This document shows, piece after piece, positions 42,723 through 52,292 of a DNA stretch of 64,000 nucleotides; within the stretch, counting starts at the first letter, position 1; every line of letters begins with the position of its first letter. Source of the stretch: Cutaneotrichosporon cavernicola (Eukaryota; Basidiomycota; Tremellomycetes; Trichosporonales; Trichosporonaceae); assembly GCF_030864355.1 (NCBI RefSeq), contig NC_083397.1, forward strand, positions 2,294,001 through 2,358,000, given 5' to 3'. The notes beneath the pieces were generated by a model, which saw nothing but the letters and a program-made list of their open reading frames with translations, was not told the DNA's origin and ran no database searches. Both the position numbers and the translations under genes were made by a program.

Positions 42723-44503
42723 ATGGACGACGACTTTCACTCGCTGAACAAGGTGAGTTGGTGTGCATCTCACCAGAATAACTGACAACAGGGCGTCTTC
42801 GTTATTCCCTTCAAGGGCGATGCTGGCCCCTCCAGCCGGCCCAGCCGGCCTCTCGACTCTGTCTATGGCAGCGCGAGCGCCGCATACGCCCAAGCGCACA
42901 AGGTTAGGCTACCGTCCGTAATGTATAGCCTTCTAACTACAGGACTATGAAGACGACCGCGCCGAGGAGCAGCTGGACGCCATCCGCGACTGGTTGGACC
43001 GCTGTGCTGCCCCACCTTGCCTCCACCAGGCTTTTAAGATTAGGCGGGTGCCCGTGGCGCTGCTACAGGGTGAGTAACCTTCGTCTTTGCCTCGTCTTTG
43101 CCTCGTCTTTGCCTCGTCTTTGCCTCGTCTTTGCCTCGTCTTCTCATCCTCTTCCAACTCCGTCTTCTCAGATAGGCGTTACTCCTCAAGGACCTGACCA
43201 CAGGGATATCGCCCGAGGCCCCGCGCCAGCTTCCCAACCTGACGCGCGCTACGACGCTCAGCGGCCGCGACCTCTGCGACATTGGGGCAGCGATGCGCGC
43301 CCTCGCAGTTGGATTCCTCGGCGAGGCAGTGAGCTCATATTGCCCAAATCGAGCTAACTGCAGGCACTAGATGCGAAGAAGGCGGGCCGCACCCCGCTCG
43401 ACGAGGTCGCGCGCTGGTGGGGCAAGCTTCGCGACCGCCCAGCGCTATTGGTTCACATCGAGCAAGCGCAGCTGGTGCCGACCACAGTGCTCGCCGAGTT
43501 GGTGTACATCGTCGGGTAGGTACAGCTACCGATGACTAGATAACTGACAGCAGGCTGCACGACGACGTTTCGATTCGCCTCCTCTTGTCCGTGCCCAGCG
43601 TTACGACCTTCCTCGCCGTATGGGTTCCTCTCGAGCCCAGCGAGATTGACCTGAGCGTGCTCCGGAGCACACGTCGACCGAGCGGTGCTGTCAACGCCGT
43701 TCTCCAGGTACGTCCACTCGTCGTCATCATCCCTTGAGCTGACAACAGACGGCGCTCGACCGCTCAGCAGCACCGATTACCTTGTCCGAAGAGCTTGCGC
43801 GGGAGGTGCGGGCTGAGGATGATCGGTTGGGCGGTGGTGCAGCAGCTACCCTCAAGTCCCTCCGCTGGCTGTTGCTGCGGCACAGCCACAACTCTGCGCT
43901 CGCGGCGCTTCCGGACGTGAGCGAGGAGGACCAGTGAGTACCTACGCGGGCAGCGCTGACCTCAGGCCTGCGGCTCTGCAAGCCTTGCGTGATGCCATGT
44001 CAGAGGATGCCTCCGCGGCCGATGAGCTCCTCACGCTGGGCGTTTCGCCCGATCTCTCCTACGTGAGCCGCTGAGATTTCGCATGAAGCTGACGACAGAC
44101 ACAAAACCCGGCGCCGCGATTGGCCCTCTTGCAAGCCCTCGCGAACCAGGACACGTTCCTTTCACCAGCGGACCACGACAATCGAGACGCGCTCAAGGAG
44201 ACGGAGATGCTGCACTCGCTCTGGGAGTCGGCAGGTAAGACGGTCAACCTGTGGGACTGGCTCGAGGGCTTCCGCATGATGCTACTTTCGGAGAAGCGGG
44301 CCGAGAACATGCCAGATCCAACAACACCGTCGAAGGGCAAGCGGCGGCGAGGGGAGGAGGACCAAGAGCCGGAGCTGGGTGAGGACGAGGATGCGCGCGC
44401 ACATGCGCGCTTCATACGCTTTGTCGAGGAGGCGCGGATGATGGGCCTGGTGCGGGCGCGGGGCAAGAAGAGCGATGAGGTGGTCAAGGCGGCGCTTTTG
44501 TAA
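42723..44503 (+). CDS. ORC3: Origin recognition complex subunit 3
   Basis: Nine exons: 42723-42752, 42792-42902, 42943-43069, 43204-43328, 43364-43515, 43554-43707, 43749-43933, 43966-44062 and 44099-44503, giving 461 residues. Introns are 39, 40, 134, 35, 38, 41, 32 and 36 nt. The block LVHIEQAQLVPTTVLAELVYIV...LLLSVPS matches the Orc3 strand-helix region around the lost Walker B. The C-terminus has the winged-helix end HARFIRFVEEARMMGLVR..KSDEVV. ORC marks replication origins. At 461 residues it is shorter than usual Orc3 (roughly 600-700), mainly in the middle insert domain. The third junction was chosen because skipping 134 nt restores GISPEAP...LPNLTRATTL; earlier acceptors break the frame. 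Confidence 0.8.
43081..43145 (+). repeat. 11-bp minisatellite in ORC3 intron
   Basis: Five perfect copies of tcgtctttgcc plus a partial sixth inside the 134-nt third intron of ORC3. The unit length is not a multiple of three and the repeat is pyrimidine-rich, so it may have arisen from a duplicated polypyrimidine segment. Confidence 0.95.
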
Positions 44504-44617
44504 CGACACATGTATGCATAGATGACGTCAACCACAGCTGACGGATTGTTGATGCGACTGCCTTCATTTCCGCACCTCTTTTTTCCTTAGTCCCTCTCAT
44601 CCATCAAAAACCATGCA

Positions 44618-45650
44618 ATGACCAGTACGACTGACAGCCTCCTCGCCGAGATTGGAACAGGTACAGCCGCCGAGCTGGCGATGGGCGTCGCGTACACGAG
44701 TGAGCCCAGCTCCCGGCTTGACATGACAGCTGACAGCAGCCGCACCTCCCGGTCCAACCTTTCTTCCCGAGCTCGATGCGCTCCTTCTCTCGGCCCGCCC
44801 ACACGCAGGCGGTTCCTCTCTCCAACGGGGTGATCTAGTTGAGCTGATCGGTCCCAGCGGTTCCGGCAAATCAACACTATCGACCTTTCTCCTCATGACA
44901 GCCCTTCTCCCCCCAGTCCTCCCGCAGACTACGGTCCCCTTGGGCGGACGGGGAATGCCCGCCTCCCTCCTCTCACCGCCTTCGAGCCCGCCCCTCCGAC
45001 TCGTAGACAGCATGCGAGCGCACATCGAGCGCTGCTGCGCTGCAGCCTCCCATTCGCCGACCGCCCAACAAGTCGAAGGCGCAGTAAACGCCGCTCTAGC
45101 CCGGCTGACCGTGTTACGACCACGTCCGCGCGCGGCACACTGGGCCATCGCCCTCCATCGACTCCTCGCTCTCAGAGGAGACGCCCCGGCCCTCATTGTC
45201 GTTGATGGGCTGGGCAATGGGTTCTGGCCCGAACGATGGGCAGACGAGACCAAGACCACCCGCGACGCCGGCATGCGCGACGTATGGGACGCGCTCACCG
45301 CCCTCCGCGCACAGCTGGGAACCGTCGTCGTCGTCACTGTCCAAGGTCTTCGGCCGGCTGGGGGACTGTTCAAGCCTCACCTACCTGCGCCGTATCCCGC
45401 CCCCTTTGACGGGGGTGGGAAGTGGCCGCTCAACGTCCACATCACGTTGCTAGGCCCCGCACGTTCTCTCCAACTCCCCGCTGAGAGCACGTTGGCTGAG
45501 GCACTGCGCGAGCGCCGGAACCAGGATGTGCGGACATACCGTGGCGTCGTGCGCGTCCCAGGGGGCGCAGGGACTGTTGGGACGCCAACTGGTGCGCACT
45601 TCGCATTCGGCATCTACGAGCACGGTCTGGTGCCTTTCAACGCTAGCTGA
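44618..45650 (+). CDS. RecA/RAD51-family paralogue, XRCC2-like
   Basis: Exons 44618-44699 and 44740-45650 flank a 40-nt intron; the protein has 330 residues. The Walker A loop is GPSGSGKST at about 64-72, after RGDLVELI. The Walker B-type strand is ALIVVDGLG, followed by NGFWPERWADE, which resembles the XRCC2 stretch after Walker B with its aromatic and acidic residues. RAD51 paralogues assist RAD51 filament formation in homologous recombination. The protein lacks an N-terminal helix-hairpin-helix, as XRCC2 does. It starts 114 bp after ORC3 in the same direction and ends 52 bp from the convergent phosphatase gene. Subfamily assignment is moderately sure. Confidence 0.75.
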
Positions 45651-45702
45651 TAGCTGATCTCTCATTCTTCACTCGTATACCATGCATCTACTGTATATCT
45701 AT

Positions 45703-47087
45703 TTACACCTTGGCCTTGAGTGCCTCCTCAACAGCCTGCTTGACGGCCTCGACCGCGCGTGCGTGCATGTCCTTGCCAGCCGCCACGATACCCTCGTTGT
45801 CAGAGAGCGTGCGGCCCTGGCTAAAGTCGAGAGGCCGGCCCCACATGTCGGTACACACGCCACCCGACTCTTCGATGAGGAGCGCGCCCGAGGCATGGTC
45901 CCAGATCTTCTCGCGATACTCCTTGCCGCCAGAGTACTTGGTCGGGATGCGGAGGTATACGCCACCCTCGCCGCGGGCCAGACACGCATACTTTGCCTGG
46001 CTGTCCATGCGGAGACTGGGACGCTGAACACCCAGCAACTGGCCAATACGCTGCTGGATCCCGTGGGCAGAGTGGCCGGCCTCGACGGACTCGAGGAAAG
46101 TCAGGGGGTTGGACTCGGGCGGCGTGGCGGGAAGCTTGAGCTTGGTGTACTCTGCCTTGTCGAGGGGGCGCTGGGATTAGCGACAAGTCGAGGTGAAGCG
46201 AGGTGCAGCAGTGGGATTGGAATAGACGAGTCCAGACAGATAGCCAAGGACAAGCTAAGACTTACAGACCAAGAGCCCTCACCGCGCACAGCGACCATCA
46301 AAACACCCTTGCCGTTCGGCACGACCTCCTCGCCAATGGCAGCCGGCTCCGGACCAAGATTAGGGCACCCGATAACGCCGAGCTCGACGGCCCCATCAAC
46401 AATCAAGGCGAGACAAACAGCAAACTGCTGGTGGCGGATAAACCCGCTCGTACCGTCGACGGGGTCGATCGTCCAGAACCGGCCCTTTGGTCCACCAGTC
46501 GCAGACCCAGCATCGACAGCCGCGAGGATCCTTTCGTCAGCTCACCCTAATTAGACGTACTCGTCCTCGGAGAAAGTCTTGCCCTCCCCCCACCCCGCCT
46601 CGCGGGTGAACCCGCCATTAACGAGACCGACAACTTTGTTGCGCAGAGGAGCGTTCGCGCGCAACTCGGACGTGTCCTCCTCCCCGATAATCTTGTCGGC
46701 AGGGAAATGGTCGAGGAGGTGCAGGCTGATGAGGGCCTGTGCCGACAGGTCGGCGACTGGGATTAGCCCACCTCCTTCCCCCACCACCCCCTCAACTTGA
46801 ACGCACCAGTGACAGGCGACTTGTCCTTCTTGATAACCGTGTCCTTGGACACGAGAGTGTCTTGAACGTTCTTTGTCCTGGTATCAGATGACTTGACTTG
46901 GACATTGGGGCACGTACAAGTAGCATCCGCGGAGGACAGAGAGGATGGCCAGCTCAGCCTCGGCCGCGAGCTTGGTGAATGGTAGGGACGACATGGTGAT
47001 GGCGCGAGAATGGATGCAAAGGTTCTGGTGAGAATGGACGAGGGGACGGACGAGGGAGGCTAGGCGTGTGATTCTTTGAGAGAGCAT
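45703..47087 (-). CDS. MET22: 3'(2'),5'-bisphosphate nucleotidase (PAP phosphatase)
   Basis: Five exons on the minus strand: 47087-46918, 46877-46807, 46756-46561, 46530-46266 and 46170-45703, giving 389 residues. Introns are 40, 50, 30 and 95 nt. Metal-binding motifs of the lithium-sensitive phosphatase family are intact: GEEDTSELR, DPVDGTSGF (about 168-176) and WDHASG (about 322), plus KDKSPVTVADLSAQ near the start. The enzyme hydrolyses 3'-phosphoadenosine 5'-phosphate made during sulfate assimilation. The ATG at 47087 adds 31 residues, rich in Arg, Ser and Leu with a single acid-free run, before a second ATG at 46994 where the usual protein begins. The gene is divergent from NAS2 with 161 bp between starts. 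Confidence 0.93.
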
Positions 47088-47248
47088 AAACGTTGAGAGT
47101 CGTCGAAATGTGGCGTTTTGTTGATGTAGCACAACTTGGAATGGGTACAGTCTATAACTGAAATCGGGAATGGTTTGCCGGCGGCACGTCATCTTTCGAC
47201 CTCAACCATCCCATTCCCATTCCGCCCTTGCTCGCGCAAAAAGCAGAA

Positions 47249-48108
47249 ATGGCTCTCCCAACCCCACCAACAGAGATACAGCTGCCGCTCCCGCATCCCG
47301 AGGCCTATCCCGGCGAGCCGAGGGAGTATGCGCGCGCATTGATGCAGCGTAAGGAGGAGATTGAGAAGGAGATTGTGCGCTGCCCTATTGTTGAGCTGAC
47401 GAAAGGATACGTTCAAGGACGTTTTGGCATCGGTAGGCCCATAAATGAATGGCAGAGGCTGAGACAGCACGGCGCGTCGATGGAGACGGCGCTCGTCGAT
47501 CCCGAGGGATATCCGCGCGGAGATATTGATGTGGTGCGTACTTTTCAAGCAAGAGCTGAGGCAGTACGCCATCCGGCACGCTCGCGCGGCCCTCGTGCGC
47601 CTCTATAATGACCGGGACGAGGTGATCCGCCGCCTTGCGACCGCCCTCGAGTCGGCGTTCCAAGTCGATCCTTCCGTTCCTCAACCACAGCCCCAGTCCC
47701 AGTCCCAGTCCCAGTCCCAGTCCCGCCTACCAGCCTCAGCCAACGGACACCGCGACGTCCCCGAGACCTGGCCCGACCGCCCTGTTGCGCGTGTCAACTC
47801 TGTCGCGCCATCCAGTCCCGCCGCCGATGCTGTGCGCCAACACCAGAAAAAGCTGACTCCAGGGCCTCACACCTGGCGATATCATCTATTCGTTCTCGGG
47901 TATCACGGCCGCCAGCGAGGGCGGGATGCAAGCCATCGGCGCTGTCGTGCAGCGCTCCGAGGGCGTAAGTTCCTCCGTATATCTACGCTGACGACAGCAA
48001 ACCCTCACTCTCCTCGTGCTCCGCGGAAACGAGCGCAAGATGCTGCACCTCACGCCGCGCGCGTGGAGCGGACGCGGCCTGCTCGGCTGCCATATTCTCC
48101 CCGCGTAG
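47249..48108 (+). CDS. NAS2: 26S proteasome assembly chaperone NAS2/PSMD9
   Basis: Six exons: 47249-47374, 47406-47432, 47468-47533, 47565-47831, 47863-47964 and 47998-48108, giving 232 residues. Introns are 31, 35, 31, 31 and 33 nt. The helical N-domain contains GASMETALVDPEGYPRGDIDV, diagnostic of Nas2/p27. The PDZ domain follows (VARVNSVAPSSPAADAGLTPGDIIY) and the C-terminus is TPRAWSGRGLLGCHI. Nas2 holds the Rpt4-Rpt5 pair during base assembly. The exon at 47406-47432 is only 27 nt. Retaining both of the first two introns (31+35=66 nt) would leave the frame open and insert 22 residues. A Pro-Gln-Ser repeat lies between the domains. Confidence 0.93.
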
Positions 48109-48179
48109 CCGCCACCTAACCAAGCCTACCCCCTAGTCGCTTTGTACATCGTTCATGCCCATATGCATGTTGGTCTATT

Positions 48180-49356
48180 TTAGACGAGGCGCTTGCCGCT
48201 GTCAGCAGGCTTGGCCTCGACGGGCTTGGCCTCCACAGGCTTGGCCTCGACGGGCTGGGCCTCCACAGGCTTGGCCTCGACGGGCTGGGCCTCCACAGGC
48301 TTGGCCTCGGGCACGACGGCGGCAGGCGCAGGCGTGGCGACGGCAGCGACGGCGACGGGAGCGGCGACCGCCTCTGCTGGAACCGCAACGACAATCTCAG
48401 CAATCGGCTTCTCCTCGACCACAGTCGCGACCTTCTGCAACACCACGGGCTGCGCCGGCTTGGCGACCTCGTCACGGAGCGCAGCAACCTCGTCGCGGAT
48501 GACGGCGCGCGTCTCGCCAATCTTGGCGGCGGCAGCGGCCTGTCCACGGCGCAGGGTGTCACCGACACGCAGACCAGTGGCGTTCTCGACACCCTCGGCG
48601 GCCTTGGAGCTCCACTGAGCGGCCTCGTGGCTCACACCACGGAGACGGTCAATGGCCATGTGCCAGTGCATCTCGAGGTTGTGGTTGAAAGCGTCGTGCT
48701 TGGCTGCAAACTCGGGTGCCTGCTTGTCCTCAATGTCCGAGATGTAGGCGCGGAGGTTGTGCGCCGTCTTCGGGAGGAAGTAGGGGAGCGCAGCGAGGGC
48801 AAAGACCGGAGGAGCGAGGAAGCGCACGGGGAACGAGCGGGTGCGAGTGAGAACCGAACCCGTCAGTCCGGCCACGAGGACGTAGATGATGCCCGGTGTC
48901 AAGTTCTCGTCCTTGGGCACAACGCTCTTGATCTCGCCTGTCATTAGGGTTAGATAGCGGAGAGACTCACGCTCAACGCCCCGCTCAAAGTCGATCCAGC
49001 TGGAGACGCCCGACTGCAGCACGCCGCGCACACTGCCAACCGCCTCGGCCGTCGCCTCGCGGGCAGTCGCAATGTGCTCGGACAGTGGGTTGTGGTGCAC
49101 CACGAGCGTCACGGTCCCTTCGTCGTTCGGGTTTTCGTAAATGGGCAGCTGGTTGTCAGCGGAGTGCAAGCCGAGGGGCGCATTCCGGGACCGTGGGACT
49201 TGCCTTGTTACCGTTCGGGGCACGCCCCGGTTGGACCGAGACGGCAGCGAGGCCCTCGTCGGCGTGTGCGGCGGTCGCGGCGCTCGCGAGCACGACGCTC
49301 CCGACGGCGGTGGCAGGGCCAATGGATCCCCGGAAGAGACGCTGGAAGGCCGCCAT
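48180..49356 (-). CDS. MICOS subunit MIC26/MIC27 (apolipoprotein O family)
   Basis: Three exons on the minus strand: 49356-49204, 49148-48971 and 48937-48180, giving 362 residues. The N-terminus MAAFQRLFRGSIGPATAVG is a mitochondrial-type presequence with a hydrophobic stretch. The core KLPIYENPN, then LTPGIIYVLVAGLTGSVLTR and FLAPPVFALAALPYFLP, gives the two membrane segments with glycines typical of MIC26/27, which shape cristae junctions in the inner membrane. The first intron has a GC donor (AAG|GCAAGT), required to join ...NGNK to LPIYE. The C-terminus is an Ala/Val/Pro-rich tail with a VEAKP/VEAQP repeat encoded by 18-bp units at 48207-48310. Confidence 0.88.
48207..48310 (+). repeat. 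18-bp coding tandem repeat (VEAKP/VEAQP)
   Basis: About five to six units of ggcttggcctcgacgggc type encode the Val-Glu-Ala-Lys-Pro repeat in the C-terminal tail of the MICOS protein on the minus strand. Direct tandem units without spacers. Confidence 0.85.
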
Positions 49357-49648
49357 GGTGGTGAGTAGCAATGAATGGCCGGCGTGCAAGCTCAACTCGA
49401 GTGACCTCAGAATAGGGGCAGCGGAGCGGCCGTTCTCGGACATCCACCAGCGGAATCGCCACGTGGCGGAAATACCCGGTGTGGCACTCGCACAGCAGTC
49501 CTCACTCCCCGCACTGCAACCACTTTTGCCGTCCCTCTTTTGCCGTCCCTCCCTTGTCGCACTTCTTGATCGCTGCATAAATCAGATAGATACACTACAA
49601 TGGCTACAGGCTACCCTGGCGCAGCCGTCCCAGAATCTCGCAAGTACA

Positions 49649-52292
49649 TCAGTTCCTCGGCTTGGCCGCCTTTGGCCGCACCGGCACGTTGCGCCGCGTC
49701 GCAAGCTTGGAGTCACCGTTCGAGACCGTACTCTTTCTACGACGCTTCCGCTCGGGTGCCCAGTAGGCATCCACCTCGCCCGACAACTTGCGACTCGTTG
49801 GCGCTACTGGAGAACTGAGCGCCAAGCCGCCCTTGGTCATGAATGCTACGCCGAGGCGTTGGAGAGGGTCGGAAGAGTCGAACTTTGCTGGCAAGAAGAC
49901 GATTGGCAGGTTTGTGTCCGGCATGGGGAGGTGGAACGCCTGAGTGTCAGTGTGTGCGGACAGAGACAGGTCGAGAACACTCACAACGCCCTCGGCATGA
50001 AGCCCCTGGACCATATTCACAAACGGGGTGATGTTCTCGTCGTTGCACAGTACCATGCCCATGGTCACGGGGAGCATGCCCTCACGTGCCAACGTCGACA
50101 CGGGTATCATCGTCGCCGTGCAGCTCTCGGTCATCGCCGGGCCCGGAGGGTATGAGAGCGCTTCCGGCCACGTGTGCGACTTCCTGTAGGTTGTCAGCGC
50201 ATGATCGTTGTACTGGGGGCCATCACTCACCACAGATCGCCTGAGGTTGCCTCCCCGATAATCAAGATGTTGAAGCGTCCTCCTCCACGCCCTCGGATCG
50301 TGAGATCGCCCTTCCACACAGCCACCTTGCCCTCCTGGAGATCGCGGAATGCAGGCGAGAAGAACATGCACATCGGCGGAGGCGGAATGAAGGGCACGTC
50401 GGGCAATGGTAATTGCAGACTCGGCGCGCGAGGACGGGGCGTTGTCTTCACAGCGACCACGGTTCCGCCAGAATCGGCTGGCTCAAGAGGCAGGGACGGG
50501 ATGCTTGTGCTGGCCGAGGTCGCAGACGACATCATGGACCCACCTGACACGAACGGTGACGAGATCAGATTCTCGACGGGCTCCTCGGCGTTGCTCGACG
50601 ACATGGGGCAGGCAATGAATGGGTCGCTGTCACTTGGTGTCGCCATGATGGGGGATGCCTGTGTGGATGCTTGCGCAGTGCTGTTAGAGTTGGTCCAATC
50701 CGGTTGTGAGGGCGCGTCGCTGGCTGGCCCGCTTTGAGTCTCGCGCAGCCTCTCGTCTTCCTCCATCTCGGCCAAGATGGCGTCGATGCCGGTCATCGCG
50801 TCCCCCACCCCACGTGATTCCGGACGTGGCCCAGACTCCAAAGGGTCTGATATGTCAATGGGCGGGAGACCAAGGGCGGGCGAGAATTCTCGTCTAGGGG
50901 TGAGACCTGAGCCAGATGGTAAAGTCGTCGATAGCGATGGCCACTCCTCTCCGGGAGTGAACGTTGTCCACTGCGAGAGCTCCATCTCGCCTATGCCCTT
51001 GGTCGGGGTCCACGCTCCATAAACTTGCCCGTCCTGGGACGAATTGACCGCGAGAGGAGCTGTCGATGCAACGTAGTTGGATAGCAGCCCTGCGAACACG
51101 GTAGGCTCGTGAGGACGGACGGCAACGTTGTACAGTGCCTGTAACGACAGCGCAGCTGACGCCGATGGCGTTCTGGCGCTGATGTTGGGGCTCCCGTTGG
51201 AAGCCAACGACAGAGACATTAGAATGCTTGGCCACAGTCCTTGTGCGGTGACCTTGCCGTTAGCCGCATAGCACATGGTGGTTGATACTCACGGCGAGTG
51301 GGCCCCCACGCTTCCAAACCTCGGACAGGATCCGGGCGACGCCAACTTGCCCGACACCCTCCACATCGACTGCTCGGTTGACGGCCAACCGCCATGCCTC
51401 CGAGCTCGATACGGTTCGCTCTAGCCCAACGCCCTTCTTTGGAGTCAACAACTTGTTTCGTGGACTGGCAGCGATTGGATCGCCTTCGATAGTAGATGCC
51501 ACCTCGAAAGGGTTGGACTTTACACTGGTCTCGATGTTGTCAAAGTCGAGAAGGCTCTCCCACGCCGCGGGGCTCGAGACGCTGTTCGTGTAGGGCCCGA
51601 TCTCGTTCCCATATCCAGACAGAGCGTCAAGAGGGTGGGGCACGACCCTCGAGGCAGGAGGCGTTCCCCCGACGACCCAAGGATACGAGTTTGCGCCCGT
51701 CACACTGGAACCGACGCCGGGAGGGAAGGATGATCGCCGGGAATGCAGTCCACGTCTCATTGCCGCCACTTGCGCGGGAGGGGCGTACACGATGGGGAGC
51801 GGCGAAGGGCCGTCCACTGGCGTGTTGAGCTGGGACTGCTCGGCGGAGGCCGTGATGGGAGGGCGTGAGAGGGGATGAGGTTGAGAACTGCGAGCTAGGA
51901 TGCCCGAGTCGGGTGAAGACTGGAGGGAACGTCGAGACTGGGTGTGAGTTCTGAAGAGTGCGAAAGGGTCAGAATGCAGAGGGAAGGTGAGGGGCGTAGT
52001 ACACGGCAGTCGTAGATGGAGATAGACGCCGGTTGTCAATGGTCACATGCCGAACAAGAGCCTTCGGCCAAGACAGCTGCGCCCAGCACCTTGCTTCACA
52101 CTCCGAAAACTGCGCGGTGTTGGGGAAACACACTCACTTCGCTGGCCTTGAATCGCAACTTGTCTGGAGACACCAAGGGGGAACTGCGAGGTTGTTAGTG
52201 CTACAAAAAGAGTGCTGAGTGGAGAATGCTCACGACAACATCTGCTGAGAAAGTGGGTCTGGGAGGCGGCTAGGGGCAATGACTGGTGACAT
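49649..52292 (-). CDS. Unknown Ser/Pro-rich protein with conserved C-terminal domain
   Basis: Five exons on the minus strand: 52292-52234, 52183-52138, 51937-51293, 51252-50231 and 50183-49649, giving 768 residues. Introns are 50, 200, 40 and 47 nt. The N-terminal half is Ser/Pro-rich with a conserved-looking helical block SEAWRLAVNRAVDVEGVGQVGVARILSE near 220-250. A long acidic low-complexity linker follows, then a C-terminal domain (AVWKGDLTIRG...RFNILIIGEATSGDLW...PIVFLPAKF) of about 180 residues and a basic tail RKRRRKS suggesting nuclear location. The VWKGDLTI opening loosely recalls SPOC-type beta barrels, but I cannot support that firmly. The first two exons rest on splice consensus and phase only. 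Confidence 0.6.

Noticed and set aside
43081..43145. Candidate microsatellite-coded peptide in ORC3.
   Set aside because: The 11-bp unit would shift frame at each copy and the flanks are a clear donor and acceptor, so the repeat is intronic.
42579..45703. Tight same-strand spacing of MOD5, ORC3 and the XRCC2-like gene as an operon.
   Set aside because: Spacings of 114-143 bp are ordinary in compact fungal genomes, and nothing suggests polycistronic transcription.
48207..48310. Regularly spaced repeats resembling an array.
   Set aside because: The units are direct 18-bp coding repeats with no spacers inside a eukaryotic MICOS gene, so this is not CRISPR.
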